From Isochrysis galbana (taxonomy: Eukaryota; Haptophyta; Isochrysidales; Isochrysidaceae), in contig CM030932.1 of NCBI GenBank assembly GCA_018136815.1, forward strand, positions 4,874,407 through 4,938,406: DNA of 64,000 bases. Direction: 5' to 3'. Of this stretch, positions 1-9,574 are shown in pieces; position 1 is the first letter of the stretch, and the number at the start of each line of letters is the position of its first letter. Position numbers and translations under genes: made by a program. The notes below the pieces were generated by a model. It ran no database searches, had not been told where the DNA came from, and saw only the letters and a program-made list of their open reading frames with translations.

Positions 1-2059
1 GATGAGGACTGAAAGCGTTTCGCAGGTGGCCTTGACGGAAGAGGGAGCTTAGCAGCGGGCGAGATGCTCTCAACCCGCCGATTGGCTGGGCCGAGATGAG
101 GCGGGCAGAACTCGCCTTGAGCGCAGCCTCGAGCGATCGCAAGAAGATGTGGTTGACGTCGCCGCACCTCGATGCTCCGCACACTGCTGCCACACGGGCT
201 ACCTCATTTGGATGCGCTACAGCCCACTCAAATGCTTGCAGTGCGCCCATCGAATATCCATACACAAGGGCGAGTGGAGGAGACGCGCGCAGCTTCTGTT
301 GCCGTGGAGCCGGTGGGTCATTCTTGCCATTTTCTTCTGCTAGCACACCCAGACGGATGAGGAGCTGCCGCTGTGCACGCACATTGTCGCCCACAGTAAT
401 GCGGGGTGGAGATGTAGCAGAGGAGAAGTTTGGGTTATTTCCGGACTCATCGACTGCGGCGGCGAGCGTGGACGGAGAGGCAGAGACACCATTACCCAGC
501 ATGTTGGTCACGATCACGGTATAAAGGTTGGTGTTAAGAGTACGGCCAGGACCAATGTTGTATTCGAGCTCGTCGTGAACTGCATCGAAAGAAGTAGGGT
601 GCAAAATAACCCCGCGAGGGGCAGATCCCACTGGTGGACCGTGGACCTGCACAAGGCGCATCATGGCATGCCACAAACGGAAAGATGAGCGATTCGGCTG
701 CACACGAGCGTGCACTCGCAAACGTTATGGCCACTAGAGATGGATGTGCGGGCCCACGGCATCGGGCGGTCGACATGCACCTTGTAAGCCAGAGCTGCAC
801 TCGGGGGGAGGATGGCTCCGCATTGGAGAACAAAGCCTTCAAGAGGAAAGCGTTGCAGCATCCCGTCGCGAAGTGCACGTCGAGCCGCCGCAGAGCCGCG
901 CGAGGAGGACTCAGCGCGCCCAGCCGTCAAATCGCATGCTAGGTCAGTCTTGTCGCGATCTGCACGCCCGTCTTGCCATGAGCGAGGCTTGAATCCGAGG
1001 CGTGCCTCTGCTTTCGCAGCAGAGAGAGGTGACGCGTTACCAGCCATTGGGGTTCGCAGGATGGGGTTGGTAATATCAAGGACAGAGGCCAGCAGTGGCA
1101 AAGTCGGCTCGGCATAGCGGCTATCCGGAGCGCAGATAAGGTAAGCTTCGTGCTGTCCAGCTGCGGCTGCCTCGGGCTTGAGTACAGCCGCCACCTGCCG
1201 CGAGGTTTGGAAAATCAGTTTGGACGTAAAGTTGTAATGGGCAGCAGCTACGTGCGTGATGGCCAGAGGGAGGCCAACCTAGTGGCACACGGCATCAGAT
1301 CGGCCAGACACTCACATGTGCGTCGATCACGTCATCTTCATGCGTATACGCCCAGAGCACCATGGTAGGCGGCTGCTCGCGGGTGGGGGCGGTCCATGGC
1401 AGCTCGCCAAACTTCTCGCGCTTAACAATGTTGGTGAATCGGAGGGATACAAAGGAGGTGTTCGTGGCCGTCCGCGCCGCGCACTCGAGGACCTCCTCGC
1501 CCACAAGCTTAGATAAGCCGTACGTCTCATGGGGCATGGCGCCATGCGCCTCGTCCACCGGCAAATAGCGCGGCCTAAAGGCCTGAGGTCCATGCGCAGC
1601 ATGCGAGTAGCCCATCGCAAAGGCAGACGACGAGAAGACGAATCGCTTCGCCCCCGCGCCCACCGCCGCATCGCAGACTGCGGCAGTGGAAGCGACATTG
1701 TCTCGCAGCAGCACGGCAGGCGGCGCCTTTTCAAGAATGATCTGGGGCTGTGCGGCGGAGCCCGAAGCAGCGACGGCCGGTGGCGGTGTCTCCGAAGGCC
1801 CCGGCCATGCCGCACAGTGCACGACAGCGGAGACTCCAGCCATGGCGGAGGCGAGTGCGTGTGTTGCGTTGGCGTCTCCTGCAGCGGCGGCGATCAGGTC
1901 GACCTGCACGAAAAGGTCGCATCCCTCTCCAAGCAGCCCCGCAGGTGCCGGCTGCACATCGAGGCCCACCACGCGGTGTCCCATCCGCCGGAGGGCCGCA
2001 CCCACCCCACGGCCGATGCGGCCGACCGCGCCGGTCACAAGCGTCGTTGTCGGTGCCAT
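1..2059 (-). CDS. Fused NAD-dependent epimerase/SDR and homoserine O-acetyltransferase-like protein (3' end outside window)
   Basis: Three exons on the minus strand: 2059-1316, 1194-781 and 646 to the window edge. Introns are 1315-1195 (GTGAGT...CAG) and 780-647 (GTGCAT...CAG), and both junctions are phase 0. Residues 1-248 plus about 65 residues of exon 2 form an extended SDR: Rossmann motif VTGAVGRIGRGV (8-19), SSSAFAMG, and the catalytic pair Y180xxxK184. Exon 2 then continues with no stop, through an Arg/Ala-rich linker of about 35 residues, into an alpha/beta-hydrolase that resembles homoserine O-acetyltransferase: 'FPLEGFVLQCGAILP', 'ALAYK|VHG', and the nucleophile elbow GYSMG in 'VYGYSMGALQAFEWAVAHP'. 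The Asp/His of the triad would lie beyond position 1. The start at 2059 is the ATG just before the Rossmann strand. The upstream sense strand is CT-rich. The fusion is read from the continuous frame; two overlapping genes with an internal start remain possible. The family role would be methionine or acyl-homoserine metabolism; the substrate of the SDR half is unknown. Confidence 0.72.
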
Positions 2060-3029
2060 TCGGGGGGGAGGGAGGGGGGGGGGGGAGCGAGAGAGGAGGG
2101 AGAGAGCGGATGGGGAGAAGGGGGAGAGGGGGAGGGCGGGAAAAAGAGGGAGAGGAAGGGGAAAGAGAGAGAAGGGGAGAAGAGGGAGAGAGAAGAGAGA
2201 GGGAGAGAGAGAGGGTGGGGGCTCGAGAAATCTTGACCGATAAATAAACGTATTCTTACGAAATGTTCTCTTGTACCTTAGAGTAGCATCATGTAGAAGA
2301 GAAGGGAGTCGTAGGTGCATGCGTGCGTGCGTGGCGAGACGCGCGAGAGAGAGTCGAGCCCGCCCCATGAGAGATAGTAAAAACGCAGGATAGTGAGAGA
2401 AGAAGAAGAGGAGAGCTGGAGGACATGCGGAGATGTGGAGGAGGGCGGACGAGAGAGGGGGGGGGGGACATCTGACGGCGGGAAAGGAGAGAAGAGGGAA
2501 AGAGGGGGAGGGGTACAGGTTCAAATGGACTTTTTTAGTAGACTGTTGTATGCAGTCCAGGAGGAGTAGTACCAGAGTACAGTACTCCTATGGGTGCACC
2601 ATGCACCATTAAGGTGGTAAAAAAAATTCTTGAGGGCATCCGCTAAGATATTAGAGTAGAGACACTCCCTTCACCGGGTCATCGACGCCATTGCCCTAGC
2701 CCTAGCCCCTATCGAGGAAGGGGAGTGAGCTACGAGCTACAGGGAGCTAGGGGCAAGAGCGTTGGAGTTGGAGCCGGAGGTTCCCGGAAGGGAAGAAGAA
2801 GAAGGGAAGTGATCTAGTAGCTAGTAGTAGTGAAATAGTAGGCACATCTTCAAGAGGTGTTTTTTGAACCGCTACTTGCTACCCCCGCTATGCCACTACC
2901 ACTAGACCACTAGCTATAAGCCTAAGCCTAAGCCAGTTACCAACCGACAACCGACACAACCCGCAACTCGCAGCGCACTTGCACTTGCACTTGCTGCCCT
3001 GCTGCCCGTATATCTTGTGACTTGTGACC
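2060..3029. other. Gene-free GA-rich upstream tract and low-complexity spacer
   Basis: The first 180 bases are an almost pure GA tract with G-runs (CT-rich on the sense strand of the gene starting at 2059), like the region upstream of the DUF4079 gene. The rest holds short direct repeats such as 'gccctagccctagccccta' and 'ctagtagctagtagtagtg'. I see no gene. The long frame on the minus strand here is only an upstream extension of the SDR frame through low-complexity sequence. Confidence 0.5.
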
Positions 3030-3046
3030 TTGACCTTGACCTTGAA

Positions 3047-3816
3047 TTAATTAACTTCTTAATCGTCTCGCCGCACACGCGGCCGTGGACCCTCTACTTT
3101 CTACTCACGCAGCAAAACTTTCTACACCCCCTCTCTCCCGGCCCTTTCCCCCCCGCCATCAGGCGACTCCCCCCGTGCACTACTAGGGGGATAGGGGAAA
3201 GGGCTAAGATATGGTCGGTGCCCCCCCCCCCCCGGTGATCCGTTCCCCCCTTCCCCCTTCCTCCTATGCCTACCGGGCTGGCGGCGTCCTCAGTCCCGAC
3301 TTCTCTTGTAAACAGGTGCGGGACTTACATATTTTCCGGTGAGCGGAGCCCTCGCTCCGCCCACCCCCTTCTCCGCGCTCTCTCTCCCCTCTCCTGCAGG
3401 CACGCGCGATGGCGCGCCTGCGACAGGCCTGCAGCTGCCTCTGGCGACCCCTGGAGGCTCCTGGAGGCCAGCTCAGAGGGCAGAGGAGGCTGGGGCTGGG
3501 CCCTGGTCTCTGGTCTCCCCTGCCTCCCCCTCGCTGGCGCTCCTGGGCCTCAGGGGCCCCCACTCTGCACCTGTCTGTCTGTCGAACAGGGGGGGAGGGG
3601 GGGTTGGAGCGATGGGCTGGCCACGACAGGCCAGGACGCGCGAGGCAGGCGAGCCTGCCACTGAGAGAGTGGGTCAACAGGGCAGTGGGCTCCTGGCAAG
3701 CCATCAGGCGTGCCAGGAGCATGGGTGGTTCCTCCCCCATGGCAGGGGAGGAGTGGAGAGAGCAGGGGGGGGCTCGTGCTCGTGCCACCCCATGGGCGAA
3801 CTAAGTATAAACTTAG
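3047..3816 (-). mobile_element. Palindrome-led non-autonomous retroelement, copy A1 (770 bp, 17-bp TSD)
   Basis: The element is flanked by the direct repeat TTGACCTTGACCTTGAA at 3030-3046 and 3817-3833. Read on the minus strand it starts with the palindrome AACTAAGTTTATACTTAGTT (about 3818 down), then CGCCCATGGGG, a G/C hairpin, the CTCCCC/GGGGAG hairpin and a CTCCTGGCA/TGCCAGGAG hairpin. A GC-rich body follows, and the element ends in an AT-rich tail (TTAATTAA on the plus strand at 3047). Copy 51355-52106 has the same layout in the opposite orientation, with near-identical termini. No convincing protein is encoded; the long overlapping frames come from the GC-rich body. The TSD is partly repetitive (GACCTT units), so its exact length is ambiguous by a few bases. 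Confidence 0.8.
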
Positions 3817-4050
3817 TTGACCTTGACCTTGAAGCGTGGTGTTGCCGCTGATACAAAACAAATATACTTTATCACTTTATCATGTCCAAGCCTCCCCCCA
3901 CGCAAGCCCCAGCTCCCATTGAACTCCCTACAAGGATTGCTGGGTTGAAAATAGAAAATAGGGATGGGGCCAACGGTCAACGGTGGCCGTTTACAAGAAT
4001 AGTCGTCCCCATTTTCTTTTTCTGCCCCGGTCAAATCGACCCGCTGCCAC

Positions 4051-4754
4051 ATGACGCTGGACGTCGCCGACTCCGTCGGCGTGGTGGCCAAAGCATCGGA
4101 TGCGCTGCGTGGAATGGAGCGGCTCGGCCATCTGAAGGAGGATGCGTCTTTGGGGCTCAAGGAGAGAGTACGTGTCACGGCCAAGAGAAAGCGGCCCAAG
4201 CGAGAGCCGCAGACATGGGCGCTTGCATGTGGCGTAGGCTGGCTCTATGGGATAGGATGCGTATGTGGCCCATTCTACGGGGTTGGCGTGGGCCTGACCG
4301 TGCCAGGTGGCATCATTGCCGGTGCCGGAGGTGGCATCGGCCTCGTTGTCGGCATCGGAATGGGGGGGGGCTGGTGTGGGGGAGCGGCAGAGGTGCGGTC
4401 GCTGGCATGGGAATGCCCGTCCCCATGGAGCCTCCGATGTTGCCCTCGCTGGAGGACCTGACCTCCACGGCATCAAATGCTGTCAATGCACTGGAAGAGT
4501 TTCGCGCTAAACTCGGCAGGGGCGAGGTTACGCTCAAGGGTACGCTAGCAGCAATGCGGCCGACGATTCGCAACACCCCTAAAAAGTCGTTGGCATGGAT
4601 TAGACCAACAAACCCAACAAGTATGTCTCAATGGCACTCCCAACTTCACATTCACCGGCACTCCCACCATCACATTCATACCATCGCACGTGCCAGCCGA
4701 TCTGAGAGCCTGCATAGAGACACGGGAGGCAAGTGGAGTGGTAGCGATACGTAA
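4051..4754 (+). pseudogene. Glycine-zipper hydrophobic protein, frame broken at a G-run
   Basis: The frame from ATG 4051 gives a charged N-terminus (to 'AKRKRPKREPQTW'). A Gly-rich hydrophobic stretch of about 50 residues follows ('GVGVGLTVPGGIIAGAGGG'), like glycine-zipper membrane proteins. At a run of nine G's (4362-4370) the sensible frame shifts: the next frame continues 'GRGAVAGMGMPVPMEPPMLP', then an amphipathic helix 'LTSTASNAVNALEEFRAKLG', and stops at 4752-4754. A one- or two-base error in the homopolymer, or a real frameshift, would explain this. The tail is His/Ser-rich. No specific family is recognised. Expression is not implied. Confidence 0.4.
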
Positions 4755-4817
4755 GCGATGATGCTGAGATGCGAGTACGTATTGTGTGCAACTAGCAACT
4801 ATAACTAGCAACTAGTA

Positions 4818-4842
4818 TGGCGGTCAAACAGGGGCTTTTTAA
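4818..4842 (-). repeat. Copy of the dispersed GCCC(T)GTTTGACCGCC motif
   Basis: Contains the complement of the motif 'AAAAAGCCC...GTTTGACCGCC', seen again at 8988-9009 (minus), 12206-12231 (plus), 31644-31671 (plus) and, degenerate, at 39912-39941. It is preceded by CTAGTA-type repeats in several copies. Confidence 0.6.
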
Positions 4843-4859
4843 CTATTAGTAAGAGTCTC

Positions 4860-5330
4860 CACTCACCTAGGCGAATGCCCGAGAATAGTTAAGATACTCG
4901 AGACGCTCGACAAACTGGCGAGGTACACACCCCAGAACGATAGAAGCAGAGAAGAGGTCATCATTAATAACCTCTTCATGCACCCCGGGGGGAGCGGGGA
5001 GAACACCAAGATCGCTCACCATACTATACACTTTAGCATGGAGATACATCATAACAGACTTTTATAGAATACACTACGACGGCATTGCATTCTCAGAGCA
5101 ATCAGTGCTGATGAGCACGATAGACAGATACACGACACTAAGCAAGGCGCTGCTATTTGCAAACGCAACAGATTCGGCTAGGACCGCCCAGGCAGGCATG
5201 GGCAGAAAGCCGAAAAAAAGGATCGACATGAACGATATATACCCATTATTCACACTAGGCACACGAGGAAATGTAGAACCTAGTTTGGAGCTCCAAGCAC
5301 TAACCACCTCGATGGGGGTGGCATACATAC
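4860..5330 (+). pseudogene. Degenerate retroelement ORF fragment (family also at 55138-55670)
   Basis: Broken frames read 'ECPRIVKILETLDKLARYTP...' and, after a stop and frame change, 'KALLFANATDSARTAQAGMG' followed by 'RKPKKRIDMNDIYPLFTLGT'. The copy on the opposite strand at 55138-55670 reads 'ECPKIISILETLNKVARFIP' and 'PDSARTAQAGMGRQPNKTID'. Two diverged copies with conserved protein sequence but broken frames indicate a repeated coding element, probably a non-LTR retrotransposon ORF. No known domain is recognised in it. It is directly followed by a palindrome-led leader at 5350. Confidence 0.5.
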
Positions 5331-5349
5331 ATAATAGCCGAGGAACCCG

Positions 5350-5940
5350 AACTAAGTTTATACTTAGTTCGCCCATGGGGGGGCACGAGCCCCCCTCTCT
5401 CTCCACTCCTCCCCTGCCATGGGGGAGGAACCACCCACTCTCCTGGCACGCCTGATGGCTTGCCAGGAGCACACTGCCCTGCTGACCCATTCCTCTCCCC
5501 ACAGGCACGCCTGATTCGCCCGCCCTGGCCTGTCGTGGCCAGCCCATCCCTCTGACCAGCCCCTCCTCCCCCTGGGCCCCCCTGTTCAGGACCCCCCAGC
5601 CAGCTCCAGTCGACCCGCAGGGGCTCGGAGCGCCAGCGAGGGAGAGGCAGGAGGGGCCAGGGCCATGCCCCAGCCTCACCTGCCCCCTGAGCTGCGCTCC
5701 CAGGCCCCTGCTGGCCACCTGGGGACCTGAAGAGGGGCCGCAGGCGCGCGCCATGGGCCCCCGCCGCAGGGAAGAGAGGAGGAAAAGGGAAGAGGGAGGG
5801 GAGGGGGGAGCGGCAGCTCCCCCCTCCGGCAGAAACGTGTCTTCTCGCCCCGTTTGGGTAAGAGAAGACGGGGGCGCCAGAGCCAGGAGGGAAGGGCCGC
5901 GGCTCGCCGCGGCCACTCGCTCTAGCGAGGGAGATTAGCG
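5350..5940 (+). mobile_element. Palindrome-led element, copy A2 (3' limit uncertain)
   Basis: Starts with AACTAAGTTTATACTTAGTT (5350-5369), followed in order by CGCCCATGGGG, a GGGGCACGAGCCCC hairpin, the CTCCCC/GGGGAG hairpin and the CTCCTGGCA/TGCCAGGAG-type hairpin. A GC-rich body follows, sharing 'gaggccagctcag'-like blocks with the other copies. Near 5898-5935 it contains two more perfect small hairpins (CCGCGGCTCGCCGCGG, then CTCGCTCTAGCGAG). A target duplication was not found, so the 3' end is a guess. Confidence 0.6.
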
Positions 5941-6788
5941 CTTCTGGGCTCCTATCTCACGAATGCCCCCCCCCCCCCCGCGTTGCTTTTACCCGAAAGG
6001 GGTTTTCCCCCGCAAGGAACCGCCCCCTTGCGTGACCCTGATTCCCCCTCAGGTGTTGGCCGTTGGATTATACCGTGGCGCTATTTTACTTCGGTCTTCA
6101 TCAAATCACTTAAGGGTTTTCGAAAGATTCCCTCCTTATTCCTGTGCGTAACTGTCGCCCCCGTCGGATCGTCCGTCGCCCCGTCGCTCTCTTGTCGGCA
6201 TTCTCTTCCTTGTTCGATCTGTCAGCGGGTTCCTGTGCGTTCCGTGATAGGGATACGTTAGTGTGGAGAGTGTTGACGTGAGTGTAGTGTCATCTCGTCG
6301 GTCCATCGGCTTCGGACCGTTTGTCGTCTGTCGTTCTTCGTTCGTCGCTCTCGTTCTCGTTCTCGTTCCCGTTCTCGTCCCTCGTTCTCAACACTACCTC
6401 AATACCAAACCCCACCAATCCCTCAGCCTCAGCCTATCCATCCCGACCCGCCCAGCCATGTCCGCCCCGTCGTCGCGCTCGCCCTCGCCCAAGCCCGACC
6501 TCCCGCCTTTCTCTGCTGAGGAGGTGGTCCAGCCCGTCATTGGCCACCCCCCAACTTCCGCCGCGCCTCTCGCCGCTTCCCTTCCGTCCCCTCTGTTCCC
6601 ATCTGAGGCAGTGGTAACCTCGGATCCGTCAGCCTGCCAGTGAGAGAGTGGGTCAGTAGGGCAGTCTCCTCCTGGCAAGCCATCAGGCATGCCAGGAGGA
6701 TGGGTGGTTCCTCCCCCATGGCAGGGGAGGAGTGGAGAGAGGGGGTGGCTCGTGCCACCCCATGGGCGAACCAAGTATAAACTTAGTT
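5941..6788 (-). mobile_element. Palindrome-led element, copy A3, with retroelement-like Pro/Ser frame
   Basis: Read on the minus strand it starts with the palindrome at 6788-6769 and carries the full leader with hairpins down to about 6640. Beyond that lies, on the plus strand, a Ser/Pro-rich frame from ATG 6458 ('MSAPSSRSPSPKPDLPPFSA' ... 'VVTSDPSACQ'). It resembles a second Pro/Ser-rich frame near 29250-29440 ('VATSNPS'), so both may be remnants of the same retroelement N-terminus. The left limit is not defined by a TSD. Confidence 0.45.
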
Positions 6789-7443
6789 GAAGAAAGAAAA
6801 TATATAAGGGTCACAACTTTACGTACAGCTGGCAAGACCAAACCCAACATATAGAGCATCAGAATAGCACATGGTATCACCGTGGCAAACGTACATGCTC
6901 GTGAGAAAGATGGATCAAAGCCATCAAGCCATTCACCATGAACGAAAACAAGGCGAGCAGAAAGGTGCGAAAATCAATCGAGGATTCATAGATGGACGAC
7001 ACACACGTCTTCGATGAGGACAAGTCACGAGGGAACAAGCGACGTGGAGTCCAAGTCTAAGCTCTCATGGGACAAAAATAGGTGGCGTTGCCGGTACCAC
7101 CACCGGAGAGATAGCAATCAGACGCATCTTCTTCGCAATTTCTGGGTTTCTCCGATAGAATCTCGCCAACTTTGTAATCCCAGCTCGGAACGTTGTGTTT
7201 TTCGCACAAGCGCATCTGAAAAATCTTATTGCGTGAACAAGGAAACAGGTGCGGATGACGCCCGCACTTCACGATGTTTTCGTCTAATGTCGAACACTCA
7301 TCGTACCTGTCAGGGAAACAGGATGGAAGACATGCGAGTGAGGAGCGGCTCGCGTTGAAATGTTCATCACAAAACATATAAAGCATTGGGCTCCGTGGCC
7401 TTCTCTAGGACAGAGCGTCCAGGAACCAGGGGACGTCGCACGG
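6789..7443. other. Intergenic, no gene recognised
   Basis: AT-richer than its surroundings, with only short frames on both strands. A frame at 7386-7057 (minus) has several Cys/His but no recognisable domain. The 3' end of the minus-strand gene at 7444 lies at the right border. Confidence 0.4.
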
Positions 7444-8706
7444 TCACCTGAGCATTATGAGCTCATGTCGAATTTCTCCTGAGTACCACTCGCCATGCCT
7501 GACGATCTGAAGCGAGTCGAGCGCAGCAGCATTCACCCTCGCCTCCCCCCGGCGAATGGGCTCCAAAACCACTCGCCCATTGTGCACAGCCTCGAACGCA
7601 GATCTCTCGCGTGTAGCAATGCGTCGAGTGCGCTCCTCGTCTCTTGCTCGAAGTCGTGAGCGAGTGGAGCGGTTCACTGGCTTTATAGGGGCGTACCACT
7701 CCATCCCATCTAGGACCGGCTCCGGCAATGGCCGTACCGCAGGAAGTTGCTGACCCTCGCCAGGGCACAGGGTTTGCGTGCCACGCTCCTCGCCAGTAAA
7801 AAAAGACGCCAGTATATCCATCGCTTCCTGGTAGCTGTGAACCACATGCGTCTTGCCAATATCAATGGATATGCCCGAACCAGGAGCTACGTACATCCAC
7901 ATTGGCTTCTGCCTCCACGCCGGTGCACCATTTTGATGAGGTTGTCGGACCGAGCAATGAGTCACCTCCACCCATGAGTGCGAGGGAGCCGCGCGAGGGA
8001 AGGGCTGTGCGATCCACAGCAGATTGCGTGGGTTCTCCTCGCGACCGATGTAGACGAAAAAGGGGCGTTCCGGCGCCATCGGGGTCATGTAGCAAACGCC
8101 CACTCCTGCAACGAGACGAAGAGCGGCTTCAGGAAGATGGTTGAGCCAGACCACACGCAGCTCGTCGCTCGGCGGCACTTCTCCTACCTTTCCATAGACG
8201 GCGGTCGCGTACTCTGGCGCGTCAAGATAGACGCGAAGACGCTGGACCGCTTCAGGGATCGGCCCGACCGGCATAAACCTTGAGGTCGAGCGTGCCCACG
8301 AGGATGCGATCGTTGGGCGTGTTGGAAGTCTGTCGGCAGTCTGCAGCTGTTTCCCTCGGTGCCGCTCGAGGATAGAGATGAAACGCCGCCTTCCCTCCTC
8401 GCTCTCAGCGAAGGAAGGCGGGCGCAGCTCACACCGCGAGCACAAGTGGCACCGCGACTCGCTATCGTAGCTGTAGAAAGAGCAGCGCTTGCCGGCTGAG
8501 GCGCACCGCCGTCCGCATTCAGCTGCATCTGCAGCGAGACTCACGCGCTGGATTGGCTGGCCGTGACCTTCGGCCGCGATATAGAGGAAGGTGTCGTAGC
8601 GGTGGCAGCACCGCTCTCTTCTCGATATCAGCTGGCCCTCCGCCACCGCGCGCAGAGAGTGCGGTAGCTCCACCGCCGCCGCCGCGACGGCCGCCGTCAT
8701 CCGCAC
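7444..8706 (-). CDS. Uncharacterised single-exon protein with PAN/apple-like Cys-rich N-terminus
   Basis: An uninterrupted frame of 420 codons from ATG 8706, ending at 7444-7446. Its GC-rich coding sequence differs clearly from the AT-rich flanks. The N-terminus is Ala/Val-rich and could be a weak signal sequence. Residues about 33-95 hold eight or so Cys ('CCHRYDTFLYIAAEGHG', 'CGRRCASAGKRCSFYSYD', 'CHLCSRCEL') in a pattern like PAN/apple modules, which bind proteins or sugars outside the cell. A C-terminal half follows with 'YVAPGSGISIDIGKTHVV' near residue 265 and an Arg-rich stretch near 350. I do not recognise the second domain. No intron is needed. Length and codon structure argue for a real gene; the function is unknown. 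Confidence 0.6.
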   Translation of the reverse strand: MRMTAAVAAAAVELPHSLRAVAEGQLISRRERCCHRYDTFLYIAAEGHGQPIQRVSLAADAAECGRRCASAGKRCSFYSYDSESRCHLCSRCELRPPSFAESEEGRRRFISILERHRGKQLQTADRLPTRPTIASSWARSTSRFMPVGPIPEAVQRLRVYLDAPEYATAVYGKVGEVPPSDELRVVWLNHLPEAALRLVAGVGVCYMTPMAPERPFFVYIGREENPRNLLWIAQPFPRAAPSHSWVEVTHCSVRQPHQNGAPAWRQKPMWMYVAPGSGISIDIGKTHVVHSYQEAMDILASFFTGEERGTQTLCPGEGQQLPAVRPLPEPVLDGMEWYAPIKPVNRSTRSRLRARDEERTRRIATRERSAFEAVHNGRVVLEPIRRGEARVNAAALDSLQIVRHGEWYSGEIRHELIMLR

Positions 8707-9428
8707 CGCGGTGCCTATTCTAAGATTATGTAGAGTAGACTATGTGTAGTAACATATTTAGAATCATGAATGTGTTGCCCTCCAGGAGTCAACGGCCCCC
8801 GATTGGTATTGACTCGAAAACTCGGAGAGACTCGACAGGGTACATACTTCACGCGACAACACAAAAAGCTCAAGATTCTGGCTACAATTGCTGAAAAAAC
8901 GCCTGAAGATTCTAGCTACTACTGTGTTATGTGTTAGCCAAGAGCTAAGGGCTAAGGGGGAAGAAGGGGGACCCATCGCCATCGCTAGGGCGGTCAAACA
9001 GGGCTTTTAACTTCTAAGGTCTAAGGGTGAAAATTCACTAAGTCAAGATTGAGGTTTTATCGCGAGATCTTAGGATATGCTACTGGAAATGGGTATATTA
9101 GGCAGAATCTAGTGAGAAATATGCACATTTTCGACGCCATTCAACACACAGACCCAAAAACGTTTTCGCGCTCGTGCGAAATCGACGTCGACCACAAAAG
9201 TGCACCACAGGTCGCGCTGTGCGACGCGCGCCTGCGTTCCCCGGGCACGGTTACCCCCGGGTAGGCAGTACAAAACCCTGCGCGGGCGCACCGCGTCGCC
9301 TGCGCCCTCCACCTCGCCCCTGCTGGAAGGTGCGGGCCATCAAAAGTCCCAGTGCACCACCCGAACACGGGGGAAAATTTACCCCGCATATATATATGTT
9401 ATATTTACTAGAGTATTCGACCCCCCTC
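8707..9428. other. Intergenic repeat-rich spacer
   Basis: Holds two copies of a CTGAAGATTCT-type motif (about 8868-8915), a copy of the GTTTGACCGCC motif on the minus strand (8988-9009), and 5' or 3' flanks of neighbouring pseudogenes. No gene is recognised. Confidence 0.4.
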
Positions 9429-9538
9429 GCCGACCCCTCTCCGACCCCTCTCCGACCCCTCTCCGACCCCTCTCCGACCCCTCTCCGACCCCTCTCCGAC
9501 CCCTCTCTCCGACCCCTCTCCGACCCCTCTCCGACCCT
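9429..9538 (+). repeat. 11-bp tandem repeat (CCGACCCCTCT)n
   Basis: About ten head-to-tail copies of an 11-base unit CGACCCCTCTC, with one slightly expanded unit (extra CT) near 9507. It lies just downstream of the LRR pseudogene end and ends in a short (CA)n run. Confidence 0.9.
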
Positions 9539-9574
9539 CCCCCCCTCACACACACACACTCAATTGCATTGTGA

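Noticed and set aside
2690..2710. CCCTAGCCCTAGCCCCTA as a telomere-like repeat
   Set aside because: Fewer than three units and no continuation; more likely chance in low-complexity sequence.
3339..3851. Overlapping plus and minus frames within copy A1 as genes
   Set aside because: They recur in every type-A copy but in different broken versions, as expected for GC-rich repeat sequence.
5350..5480. HDV-like self-cleaving ribozyme at the start of the palindrome-led elements
   Set aside because: The leader is a chain of separate hairpins; I could not fit the nested double pseudoknot of HDV-type ribozymes by eye. A covariance search would decide.
9429..9538. CRISPR-like array
   Set aside because: The units are 11 bases without spacers; the window is clearly eukaryotic.
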